A stretch of DNA of 62,277 bases from 2-02-FULL-43-13 sp043813805 (lineage in GTDB: Bacteria; Patescibacteriota; Minisyncoccia; Minisyncoccales; MHMH01), in the NCBI GenBank assembly GCA_043813805.1, contig JBDRKR010000025.1:1-62277 (forward strand), in the 5' to 3' direction. Positions within the stretch are counted from its first letter, which is position 1; each line of letters starts with the position of its first letter. Below are positions 39,308-46,642 of the stretch, piece after piece. The position numbers and the translations under genes are program-made. The notes beneath the pieces were generated by a model. It made no database searches and was not told the DNA's origin. It was given only the letters and a program-made list of their open reading frames with translations.

Positions 39308-39359
39308 ATTTTAGTTATTTGTATAAATTACTGTGCGTATCAATATCAATAAATAATAC

Positions 39360-39545
39360 TTAGAGCTTGTTGAGGTACGCGTCCATTTCTTCAGGGGTGG
39401 AAAACGGACCACTGATATTTCTCTTGTTTTTAAAATCTTCTTCCACTTTTCCGATAAGCCTCTCCAACTCGGGAGTCATTTGAGGAGCATGGACATTTGT
39501 TCTCCCCTCTTTGTCGGTCTTAATATTGATAATAACTTTTGCCAT
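39360..39545 (-). CDS. small hypothetical protein (61 aa), antitoxin-like
   Basis: Begins MAKVIINIKTDKEGRTNVHAP and ends in an acidic helix with EEMDAYLNKL. The mixture of a short beta strand and a C-terminal helix resembles small antitoxin or regulator proteins, but no family was recognised. It lies in the accessory island that separates rplC from rpsJ, next to dinD. Confidence 0.5.
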   Translation of the reverse strand: MAKVIINIKTDKEGRTNVHAPQMTPELERLIGKVEEDFKNKRNISGPFSTPEEMDAYLNKL

Positions 39546-39589
39546 ATATATTAAGTATATACGACGTATCTTTCTTATTGATAATTAAA

Positions 39590-40426
39590 TTATTCTGATT
39601 TTTTAAGTTTCTTTGTTTCTGTTTTCCCTAAATGCTTTAATCCGCCCTTCAACTCCCTGATATGTTTTTCGGTAGGCAAATTTTCTGGTAGCTCACCGCC
39701 AATATCTTTTATTGTTTGCCGAACCTTGCCACCAACCATAAAGTGCGTATTCGTAGCGGCGTTCTCGTCTCTAGTACCATCCTTTTTAAGCTTTTCATCG
39801 GTTTGAGTAATACGAAAAAGATTAGCGGCCAATTCGGTAGAACCAGCCCTGTCTAATAATTCTCTTTTCTTAATACCTTTTTTCTTTTCTACGTCAGCGA
39901 CAGGCATTCCATAGAGACCCTTATATCCAGCGTCATTAAATAATCCGAAATTGCTTACTCCCGCTTGCCGGGCGGTCTTAAAAAGTCTCTTATTGTGGTC
40001 TACGACTTCCTCACGGATAAATAATCGCTTTGCCGCATCCGGTAATTGCTCAAAAACCTCTTGCTTCCTTGTCTGTATGGCAAAATAAGTCTGAGCAAGA
40101 GCTATTTCGGACTTATTAGGGTCTCCATTTTGGGCTATTAAATAACAAGCATACCTATCCAATTTATAGTCCTTAACCTCTCTGACTGAGTTAGAACCAA
40201 TCTTGACCATTTTGCTGATTTTAGCAAAATGGTTATCCACATCTTGACCGCTCTTTAGACACGCCCGCGCAGCTTTACCGACAACTTCTTCAAAATTCCT
40301 CCACTGCGAATAACCCAATAAAAACATAAGCTCACGTGCCATCCAATACTCAACCCCATTTTTATCAATTTTTTTGATATCCTCAAATTTTCTATGAGGA
40401 GCAGATGGTATCATCTCGTCTGTCAT
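39590..40426 (-). CDS. dinD: DNA-damage-inducible protein D
   Basis: Full-length DinD, 278 aa. It has the N-terminal BRO-like domain (YWMARELMFLLGYSQWRNF, then VKIGSNSVREVKDYKLDRYACYLIAQNGDP) and the C-terminal STELAANLFRITQTDEKLKKDG, which match E. coli DinD closely. In E. coli DinD antagonises RecA filaments; the role here is unknown. It sits in a 1.5-kb island between rpsJ and rplC bracketed by related palindromes, indicating lateral insertion. No LexA box was identified in the short upstream region. Confidence 0.93.
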   Translation of the reverse strand: MTDEMIPSAPHRKFEDIKKIDKNGVEYWMARELMFLLGYSQWRNFEEVVGKAARACLKSGQDVDNHFAKISKMVKIGSNSVREVKDYKLDRYACYLIAQNGDPNKSEIALAQTYFAIQTRKQEVFEQLPDAAKRLFIREEVVDHNKRLFKTARQAGVSNFGLFNDAGYKGLYGMPVADVEKKKGIKKRELLDRAGSTELAANLFRITQTDEKLKKDGTRDENAATNTHFMVGGKVRQTIKDIGGELPENLPTEKHIRELKGGLKHLGKTETKKLKKSE

Positions 40427-40541
40427 AAATCCATCTTAGCTATTAAAAAGAGAAATGACAAATATCTTACACCTGTTCAACACCGAGTGTTTAACAATAA
40501 CCGAACGGATATTTGGGGTTTCCGAGATCCTATCAGATATG

Positions 40542-40560
40542 TTGGATTTCGTAAATCCAA
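40542..40560. repeat. TTGGATTTCGTAAATCCAA palindrome
   Basis: Perfect 19-nt inverted repeat around CGT. Same family as 39228-39270 and 42517-42558. With the pair at 39228 it brackets the dinD module. Confidence 0.85.
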
Positions 40561-40583
40561 CAATCAGAAAACTCCGCTTTGGC

Positions 40584-40609
40584 AAAACCGCCCCGAGAGG
40601 GGCGGTTTT
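40584..40609 (-). terminator. terminator of the str operon
   Basis: AAAACCGCCCC-GAGA-GGGGCGGTTTT, an 11-bp stem ending in T4 on either strand. It lies 7 nt after the rpsJ stop, so the str transcript ends here and rplC is separately transcribed. Confidence 0.85.
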
Positions 40610-40615
40610 CCTAAT

Positions 40616-40954
40616 TTACATTTTAATTTCGATGTCAACACCAGCCGGCAAGGTTAAACTCATCAAAGCATCTATGACCCGGGAATTCGGACTCAAAACA
40701 TCAATCAATCTTTTATGAATCCTCATCTCGAATTGTTCTCTCGCATCTTTATGGACAAAGCTCGACCGGTTCACCGTATATTTTCTGGTCTCGGTCGGTA
40801 AAGGTACCGGCCCCGAAATTTCAGAACCATATCGCAAAGCCGTCTCACAAATCTCGCGAGCGCTCTTGTCAATCACTTTGTGATCGTAAGCCCGAAGCTT
40901 AATGCGGATCTTGGACTTAACCGGATTTTCAACTGCGACTATCTTTTTTGGCAT
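40616..40954 (-). CDS. rpsJ: 30S ribosomal protein S10
   Basis: S10/NusE of the 30S head and transcription antitermination. It has KIRIKLRAYDHKVIDKSA and GPVPLPTETRKYTVNRSSFVHKDAREQFEMR. The length is 112 aa. In most bacteria it heads the S10 operon before rplC; here it ends the str operon after tuf and is cut off from rplC by 1.5 kb. Confidence 0.95.
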   Translation of the reverse strand: MPKKIVAVENPVKSKIRIKLRAYDHKVIDKSAREICETALRYGSEISGPVPLPTETRKYTVNRSSFVHKDAREQFEMRIHKRLIDVLSPNSRVIDALMSLTLPAGVDIEIKM

Positions 40955-40979
40955 TGTCTTAAAAGGTGCAAATCAAAAT

Positions 40980-42179
40980 TTATTTAATGATCTTGGTCAC
41001 AACTCCGGCACCCACGGTCTTACCACCTTCCCTGATGGCGAATCTTTGCTGCTCTTCTAGGGCCACCGGAACGATTAATTTAACCTTTAAGTTAACCGTG
41101 TCTCCGGGCATAACCATCTCAGTTCCTTCTGGCAAGGTTACGTCTCCGGTCACATCGGTTGTTCTGATATAAAATTGGGGTTTATAACCCGGGAAGAACG
41201 GCGTATGTCTGCCACCCTCCTCCTTGGTCAAAACGTAAATCTCGCAATCAAATTCGGTATGAGGAGTAACGCTCCCTGATTTAGCCAGAACTTGTCCGCG
41301 CTGGACATCTTCTTTCTTTAAACCTCTGAGTAAAATACCAACGTTGTCTCCGGCCCGGCCTTCGTCCAAAATCTTGTTGAACATTTCTACGCTGACCGCC
41401 GTAGTTTTCATCGTCGGCTTGATACCGATCAATTCCACCTCTTCGTTGGATTTAATGATTCCCCTTTCAATTCTGCCGGTAGCAACAGTTCCTCTTCCTT
41501 CAATCGAGAAAACGTCTTCCACCGCCATCAAGAAAGGCTTATCAATGTCTCTTTTCGGTTCGGGAATAAATTCATCAACCGCTTTCATTAATTCCAGAAT
41601 AGGCTTAACCGCTTCGTCATCAATAGACTTGGCAGCCAAAGCTTTCATTGCCGAACCGCGGATAATGGGCGTTGTGTCTCCGGGAAATTTGTATTTATTC
41701 AAGAGCTCTCTGACTTCTGATTCAACTAAATCAATGATTTCCGGATCGTCAACAGCGTCGCATTTGTTCAAAAATACCACAATTGACGGAAGCCCTACCT
41801 GGTGAGCAAGCAAAATGTGCTCCCTCGTCTGAGGCATTGGGCCGTCTGGAGCCGAAACCACGAGAATTCCGCCGTCCATCTGCGCAGCACCGGTGATCAT
41901 ATTCTTAATGTAGTCCGCGTGTCCGGGACAATCAATGTGGGCATAGTGGCGTTTATCGGTTTCGTATTCAATATGAGTAACGGTAATAGTAAGACCTCTG
42001 GCTTTCTCTTCCGGAGAAGCGTTAATGTCATCAACCGACCACTCTTTAGACACATTACCCTTTAAATTTAAAACGTGGGTAATAGCCGCGGTCGTGGTAG
42101 TCTTACCGTGAGCGACGTGGCCAATTGTACCAATATTGACGTGGGGCTTGCCCCTTACAAATTTTTCTTTCTCAGCCAT
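40980..42179 (-). CDS. tuf: elongation factor Tu with altered P-loop
   Basis: EF-Tu delivers aminoacyl-tRNA to the A site. The GTPase motifs are G1 GHVAHGKT, RGLTI switch I, DCPGH (with the catalytic His following DCPG) and NKCD. The length is 399 aa. Position 23 is alanine: bacterial EF-Tu normally reads GHVDHGKT, and this Asp coordinates the structural monovalent cation. The codon GCT is clear. EF-G in the same operon has the parallel change. tuf follows the Phd-like gene. Confidence 0.96.
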   Translation of the reverse strand: MAEKEKFVRGKPHVNIGTIGHVAHGKTTTTAAITHVLNLKGNVSKEWSVDDINASPEEKARGLTITVTHIEYETDKRHYAHIDCPGHADYIKNMITGAAQMDGGILVVSAPDGPMPQTREHILLAHQVGLPSIVVFLNKCDAVDDPEIIDLVESEVRELLNKYKFPGDTTPIIRGSAMKALAAKSIDDEAVKPILELMKAVDEFIPEPKRDIDKPFLMAVEDVFSIEGRGTVATGRIERGIIKSNEEVELIGIKPTMKTTAVSVEMFNKILDEGRAGDNVGILLRGLKKEDVQRGQVLAKSGSVTPHTEFDCEIYVLTKEEGGRHTPFFPGYKPQFYIRTTDVTGDVTLPEGTEMVMPGDTVNLKVKLIVPVALEEQQRFAIREGGKTVGAGVVTKIIK

Positions 42180-42274
42180 AAGTTTATTTTTATGCTTTTT
42201 TAATTAATTATTTTTATTAATGATATTACAAAACGCTAATACTATCTTAGACAAGTAATGGGAAAATGTCAATA

Positions 42275-42508
42275 CTAGAAAGGCAAGTCTTCGATCTTCA
42301 ACTCCTCGCTGCTCAACTCCACAGGCAATGCCCGTCTGTCGACAGACGGGGGTTTAGGATTATTTTCCTTGGGCCTTGACTCCGATTTTCCCCTCCCCTT
42401 CTTGTAATCGGCAAAAGAAACCACCACCATTACGGGCTCGCCATTTTCTACAATAATAATTCTTCCGCCATCTTCTTCAATTAATTTTTTAATTTCGTTT
42501 AAGTCCAC
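42275..42508 (-). CDS. Phd/YefM-like antitoxin domain protein (77 aa), orphan
   Basis: The first 35 residues (DLNEIKKLIEEDGGRIIIVENGEPVMVVVSF) match the DNA-binding half of Phd/YefM antitoxins. The C-terminal half is proline-rich and contains PPSVDRRALP, which is encoded by a 20-bp palindrome. No toxin gene lies next to it. It lies between fusA and tuf, in an operon where insertions are rare, and it probably arrived by transfer. Confidence 0.7.
   Translation of the reverse strand: MDLNEIKKLIEEDGGRIIIVENGEPVMVVVSFADYKKGRGKSESRPKENNPKPPSVDRRALPVELSSEELKIEDLPF
42331..42350. repeat. perfect 20-bp palindrome in the antitoxin-like gene
   Basis: CCCGTCTGTCGACAGACGGG. It is in frame and encodes part of PPSVDRRALP. 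Confidence 0.85.
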
Positions 42509-42516
42509 GGATTTGT

Positions 42517-42558
42517 GGATTTACGAAATCCAACATATATGATGGGATTTCGTAAATC
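42517..42558. repeat. paired GGATTTACGAAATCC palindromes between fusA and the antitoxin
   Basis: GGATTTACGAAATCC (42517-42531) and GATTTCGTAAATC (42546-42558) are complementary around a 14-nt loop. It is the same family as at 39228 and 40542, now bracketing a second foreign gene. Confidence 0.8.
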
Positions 42559-42567
42559 AATTAAGGT

Positions 42568-44658
42568 TTATTTACGCTTGCCTTCGACTATTTCTTGAGC
42601 GATATTCTGAGGCACTTCTGCATAATGATCAAACTCCATAGTAAATGTTCCTCGACCCTGGCTCGTTGAACGGATGGCTGTCGCATAGCCGAACATTTCC
42701 GATAAGGGAACCTTGGAATTAATAATTTTAAGACCGCCCGCCCTGTCTTTAGTCTCTTCAATTTTACCTCTCCGCGAAGCCAAATCTCCGATAGCGTCGC
42801 CAAAATATTCTTCGGGCACCGTAACTTCCAGCTTCATAATAGGCTCAAGTAAAATAGGTTTCGCTTTTTTGCAAGCCGCCTGAAATGCCATGGCTCCGGC
42901 AAGCTTAAAAGCAATTTCTGAAGAATCAACCTCGTGATAAGAACCGTCGTATAATGTCGCCTCGATATCAACCAGAGGATACCCGGCAACAATTCCCTTA
43001 TCCATTGACTCTTTAACTCCTTTTTCCGTAGCCGGAATGTATTCTTGAGGAATAACGCCTCCTTTAATTTCATCAACAAATTCAAAACCCGTGCCTCTTT
43101 CTTTGGGTTTCACCCTCAAGTAAACATGGCCGTATTGTCCCTTACCGCCGGACTGTTTGATATATTTGCCCTCAGCTTCCGCCTCAGCTTTAATGGTTTC
43201 CTTATAAGCAACTTGAGGCTGGCCGACATTGGCATCAACCTTAAACTCTCTTTTCATTCTGTCGATAATAATTTCCAAATGCAGTTCTCCCATGCCCGAA
43301 ATAATCATTTCGCCCGTTTCCTGATCGCTCTTCATTTTAAAGGTGGGGTCTTCTTCCGCCAATTTCTTAATGGCCGTGCCCATCTTTTCCTGATCGGCTT
43401 TGGTTTTAGGTTCGATTCTGATACCGATGACCGGCTCGGGAAATACAATTTTTTCCAAAACAACGGGCTTCGCTTCGTCGCATAAGGTATTGCCCGTCGC
43501 AGTGTTTTTCAAACCGACGGTCGCTAAAATATCACCGGCAAACCCCTCATCCAAGTCCTGTCTTTCATCAGCGTGCATTCTTAAAATTCGGCCGATTCTT
43601 TCTCTCTCTCCTGTGATTGAATTTAAAACATAAGAACCCCTGACAAGGGTGCCTGAATAAATACGGAAAAAAGTTAAAGTGCCGACAAACGGGTCGGTCA
43701 TGATTTTAAAAGCTAAGGCCGCAAAGGGCTCCGTATCTTGAGGTTTCCTTTCAACTTCTTCGCCGGTTTTTAAGTCGTGGCATTTCACCGGAGGCACATC
43801 AAGAGGATTGGGCAAATATAAAATCGCTCCGTCCAGTAAGGGCTGTACTCCGATTCTCTTGAATAAAGAGCCCCAGAAAACCGGGAAAATTTTACATGCA
43901 ATGGTCGCTTTTCTCAAACCCTTTCTTAATTCATCAAGCGACAATTCTTCACCGGCTAAATATTTTTCGATCAACGCGTCGTCTTCAGCCGCAATTTTTT
44001 CCACAAGCTTTGACCGCCACTCTTTAGCTTGCTCCATCATTTCCTCGGGAACATCCGTTTCTTGGATGATCTCGCCTTCTACTCCTTCAAATTTCAGCGC
44101 CTTCATTCTTAAAAGATCAATAACACCCGAAAACCCGACTTCCGCTCCGATGGGAATCTGTAAGGGCATAGCCAAGGGCGTCAATCTTTTTCTGATGGAA
44201 TCGAGGTTTGATTCGAAGCTCGCCCCCATTTTGTCCATCTTGTTAACAAAACAAATTCTCGGAACATTGAAGCTGTCCGCTTGGCGCCAAACGGTTTCGG
44301 ATTGGGACTGAACTCCCGCTCCGCCGTCAAAAACTACGATAGCTCCGTCCAAAACCCTTAACGAGCGTTGAACCTCGGCCGTAAAATCAATGTGACCCGG
44401 AGTATCAATAATATTGATCTGGTAACCCTCGCCGTCCACTTTCCAGTACGTGGTAGTCGCAGCCGCCATAATCGTCATGGCTCTTTCCTGCGATTGCACC
44501 ATCCAATCCAAGGGAGTCGTACCTTTTTCCAAAGTGCCGATTTTATGGACTTTGCCCGTATGATATAAAATGCAGGTGCTTGTGGTCGTTTTACCCGCTG
44601 AGATATGGGCAATAATGCCGATGTTGCGATATTTTTCTAGAGGATATTGTCTTGGCAT
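42568..44658 (-). CDS. fusA: elongation factor G with altered GTPase motifs
   Basis: Translocase EF-G, 696 aa. G1 reads AHISAGKTT (S20 where nearly all EF-Gs have Asp), and switch I reads ERAMTI instead of ERGITI. DTPGHIDF, NKMDKMG and the domains II-V are otherwise canonical. The Mg-coordinating Thr of switch I is kept. The Asp-to-Ser change parallels the Asp-to-Ala change in EF-Tu. The gene lies between rpsG and the Phd-like insert. Confidence 0.96.
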   Translation of the reverse strand: MPRQYPLEKYRNIGIIAHISAGKTTTSTCILYHTGKVHKIGTLEKGTTPLDWMVQSQERAMTIMAAATTTYWKVDGEGYQINIIDTPGHIDFTAEVQRSLRVLDGAIVVFDGGAGVQSQSETVWRQADSFNVPRICFVNKMDKMGASFESNLDSIRKRLTPLAMPLQIPIGAEVGFSGVIDLLRMKALKFEGVEGEIIQETDVPEEMMEQAKEWRSKLVEKIAAEDDALIEKYLAGEELSLDELRKGLRKATIACKIFPVFWGSLFKRIGVQPLLDGAILYLPNPLDVPPVKCHDLKTGEEVERKPQDTEPFAALAFKIMTDPFVGTLTFFRIYSGTLVRGSYVLNSITGERERIGRILRMHADERQDLDEGFAGDILATVGLKNTATGNTLCDEAKPVVLEKIVFPEPVIGIRIEPKTKADQEKMGTAIKKLAEEDPTFKMKSDQETGEMIISGMGELHLEIIIDRMKREFKVDANVGQPQVAYKETIKAEAEAEGKYIKQSGGKGQYGHVYLRVKPKERGTGFEFVDEIKGGVIPQEYIPATEKGVKESMDKGIVAGYPLVDIEATLYDGSYHEVDSSEIAFKLAGAMAFQAACKKAKPILLEPIMKLEVTVPEEYFGDAIGDLASRRGKIEETKDRAGGLKIINSKVPLSEMFGYATAIRSTSQGRGTFTMEFDHYAEVPQNIAQEIVEGKRK

Positions 44659-44663
44659 AAGGA

Positions 44664-45131
44664 TTACCAGGCGAAATGGGCAAAAGCTCGGTTAGCTTCG
44701 GCCATGCGGTGAGTATCATCTTTTTTCTTGATGGCCGAGCCCTCGTTTTTAGCGGCGAGCATCAGCTCTTCGGCTAATTTTTCATGCATCGGCTTGCCTT
44801 TTTTTGATCGGGCGGCGTTAATAATCCACCTGAAAGCCAAAGCAAGTTTTCTCTCTCCCCTGACTTCCCGAGGGACCTGATAAGTCGCCCCACCGACTCT
44901 TTTCGGTTTGATTTCCAATAAAGGAGAGGCGTTTTGAATAGCTAACTCAAAAACTTCTAAAGGTTCTTTCTTAGTTTTTTCTTTAATAATATTAAAAGCC
45001 CGGTAAACGATTTTTTTGGCAATAGTTTTTTTGCCGCGCCTCATGATGTGGTTGATAAGCTTAGACACCATGACGCTCTGGTAAATCGCGTCGGGATTAA
45101 GAATTCTTTTTGTTGTTTTACCTCTAGCCAT
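44664..45131 (-). CDS. rpsG: 30S ribosomal protein S7
   Basis: S7 nucleates the 30S head. It has VMVSKLINHIMRRGKKTIAKKIVYRAF and KPKRVGGATYQVPREVRGERKLALAFRW, with C-terminal HRMAEANRAFAHFAW. The length is 155 aa. The spacer before it carries a motif shared with the spacer upstream of rplP (35175-35235). Confidence 0.95.
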   Translation of the reverse strand: MARGKTTKRILNPDAIYQSVMVSKLINHIMRRGKKTIAKKIVYRAFNIIKEKTKKEPLEVFELAIQNASPLLEIKPKRVGGATYQVPREVRGERKLALAFRWIINAARSKKGKPMHEKLAEELMLAAKNEGSAIKKKDDTHRMAEANRAFAHFAW

Positions 45132-45173
45132 ATTAATTCAAGATTATATATTTATACTTTAGCGAATCAAGGT

Positions 45174-45590
45174 TTATTTTTCTTTAGGTCTCTTAACTCC
45201 GTATCTTGATCTTTCTTGTTTGCGTCCCTCGACTCCCGCCGCATCCAGCATTCCCCTGACAATATGATAACGGACGCCGGGCAAATCCTTGACTCTGCCT
45301 CCCCTGATAACTACCATTGAGTGTTCCTGCAAATTATGGCCTTCACCGGGAATGTAAGCGGTCACCTCCATGCCGTTAGTAAGTCTCACCCTGGCTACTT
45401 TTCTTAAGGCCGAGTTAGGTTTTTTGGGAGTGGTTGTAAAAACTTTCAAACAAACGCCTCTTTTAAAAGGAGAATCGCAATCTTTGGGCGCATTTTTTAA
45501 AACGTTAAAACCAAAACTTAAGGCCGGAGTTTTGTCGGTCCTTATTTTTATCGGTCTTCTTTTTTTCATTAATTGACGAATCGTCGGCAT
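45174..45590 (-). CDS. rpsL: 30S ribosomal protein S12 with lineage-type insert
   Basis: S12 of the decoding centre. The conserved TTTPKKPNSALRKVARVRLTNGMEVTAYIPGEGHNLQEHS is intact. Between PAL and KRGVC an insert of about 13 residues (SFGFNVLKNAPKDCDSPF) replaces the usual short link. I recall this kind of insert in Parcubacteria-type S12, so it is a lineage marker. The length is 138 aa. It heads the str operon. Confidence 0.95.
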   Translation of the reverse strand: MPTIRQLMKKRRPIKIRTDKTPALSFGFNVLKNAPKDCDSPFKRGVCLKVFTTTPKKPNSALRKVARVRLTNGMEVTAYIPGEGHNLQEHSMVVIRGGRVKDLPGVRYHIVRGMLDAAGVEGRKQERSRYGVKRPKEK

Positions 45591-45607
45591 ATGCGAATAA
45601 TATGAGC

Positions 45608-45659
45608 ACCCCGCCCTCTAAGCTTAAGTAATTTGTACATTTAGCATAGAGGGCGGGGT
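45608..45659 (-). promoter_or_regulatory. leader hairpin before rpsL
   Basis: ACCCCGCCCTCTA and its exact 13-nt complement flank a 26-nt loop, ending 17 nt before the rpsL ATG. There is no T tract on the minus strand, so it is not a plain terminator. It may be a ribosomal-protein target or an mRNA stabiliser (inference). Confidence 0.65.
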
Positions 45660-45694
45660 TCTCGTTGATACTCGAACTTTGTGCTTACGTTATG

Positions 45695-45723
45695 AGTTTA
45701 ACAAACTCCAAAACAAAAGTCAA
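45695..45723 (-). promoter_or_regulatory. promoter of the str operon
   Basis: On the minus strand TTGACT (45718-45723), 17 nt, TAAACT (45695-45700). The predicted leader is about 95 nt and includes the hairpin 45608-45659. Confidence 0.75.
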
Positions 45724-45743
45724 TATGAAATCATCAACCCCTC

Positions 45744-45772
45744 AAATGAAAGAGACTAAACCTCTTTCACTT
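45744..45772 (-). terminator. CTAAACCTC-family hairpin after the S2P gene
   Basis: AAATGAAAGAG and CTCTTTCACTT around ACTAAAC, with minor mismatches. It lies 18 nt downstream of the 45790 stop. Same unit as at 24428 and 14830. Confidence 0.65.
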
Positions 45773-45789
45773 ACACTGTTGAGTCTGTT

Positions 45790-46392
45790 TTATATTACGG
45801 TGAGGAGATAATACAAATAGGCAGCGGCTTGAAAAATGTAATTAATGCCGCCCAGAAACATAAGAGCCAAAAGAATAAAAAGGCCGTACTGATGCAAAAA
45901 CAGTTTAAGGCTGCCGAACTGCTCCGGCAAAAAAGTAAAAAGAATATGCGAGCCGTCAAACGGCGGAATCGGCAGTAAATTAAATAATGCCCAAGCGAAA
46001 TTATAAATCACAATAATGCTGAAAAGCGCCAGGGTTGTTTCGGGTAAGGTTACAAATCTTATTAAAAGGCCAAAAATCACAGCCAAGGAAAAATTAGCCA
46101 GAGGCCCGGCTAAAGAAACCTTGAGCATCCCCCATTTCTGGTCCCGCAGATTATAGGGATTTATAGGCACGGGCTTAGCCCAGCCGATAATAAACGGGCT
46201 TCTCATTAAAACCAATAAACAGGGTAAAATAATTGTTCCGAAAAGATCAATGTGTTTTAAGGGATTTAACGTCAGACGGCCGGCATATTTTGCCGTACTA
46301 TCCCCTAGCCTTAAAGCCATGCTGCCGTGGGCAACCTCGTGCAGAATAACTGAAAAAAGAAGAACGATCAAAGAAAAAATAGTAATTGACAT
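45790..46392 (-). CDS. site-2 protease family membrane metalloprotease (200 aa)
   Basis: Short S2P-type M50 protease without a PDZ domain. The zinc motif is H18-E19-V20-A21-H22 and the third ligand is in NLLPIPPFDGSHIL. About five membrane helices are visible. I start at 46392 because a longer frame reaches into the divergent rpmB promoter. The substrate is unknown. It is distinct from the RseP-type protease at 6693-7766. Confidence 0.88.
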   Translation of the reverse strand: MSITIFSLIVLLFSVILHEVAHGSMALRLGDSTAKYAGRLTLNPLKHIDLFGTIILPCLLVLMRSPFIIGWAKPVPINPYNLRDQKWGMLKVSLAGPLANFSLAVIFGLLIRFVTLPETTLALFSIIVIYNFAWALFNLLPIPPFDGSHILFTFLPEQFGSLKLFLHQYGLFILLALMFLGGINYIFQAAAYLYYLLTVI

Positions 46393-46412
46393 CAAGATAA
46401 TTCTATCATGGC

Positions 46413-46440
46413 TTGAAAAAATAAGGAAACGTGCTAAGAT
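46413..46440 (+). promoter_or_regulatory. promoter of rpmB, near-leaderless
   Basis: TTGAAA (46413-46418), 16 nt, TAAGAT (46435-46440). The rpmB ATG is at 46449, so the leader is about 2 nt. Confidence 0.6.
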
Positions 46441-46448
46441 ATCGTTAT

Positions 46449-46637
46449 ATGTCAAGAATTTGTTCAATTTGCGGGAAAACCGGCATAATGGTTCAGAAGC
46501 TGGTAAAGCTTCGTGGAAAATTCAATCCGACCATTAAAAAAAGAAAACACCCAAATCTTCAATTGGTGACTTTGGTTTCGGGCAAAAAAGTTAAAGCCTG
46601 CGCTAAATGCATCAAGGCAATGGGAAAAAATAAATAA
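46449..46637 (+). CDS. rpmB: 50S ribosomal protein L28
   Basis: 62 aa starting MSRICSICGKTGIMVQKLV with two CxxC pairs (CSIC and CAKC, a zinc form) and the ending KACAKCIKAMGKNK. It is one of the few plus-strand genes, with its own promoter, and is followed 5 nt later by a tRNA-Pro gene and a bidirectional terminator. I start at 46449, not at the upstream in-frame GTG, because the latter overlaps the -10 box. Confidence 0.93.
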   Translation: MSRICSICGKTGIMVQKLVKLRGKFNPTIKKRKHPNLQLVTLVSGKKVKACAKCIKAMGKNK

Positions 46638-46642
46638 TTTCC

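Noticed and set aside
40394..40718. plus-strand frames between dinD and rpsJ
   Set aside because: They are complements of rpsJ, the terminator and palindrome; no ribosome site or family resemblance.
11534..45772. possible CRISPR repeats among the short palindromes
   Set aside because: Copies are single and scattered over tens of kb with no regular spacing, spacers or cas genes.
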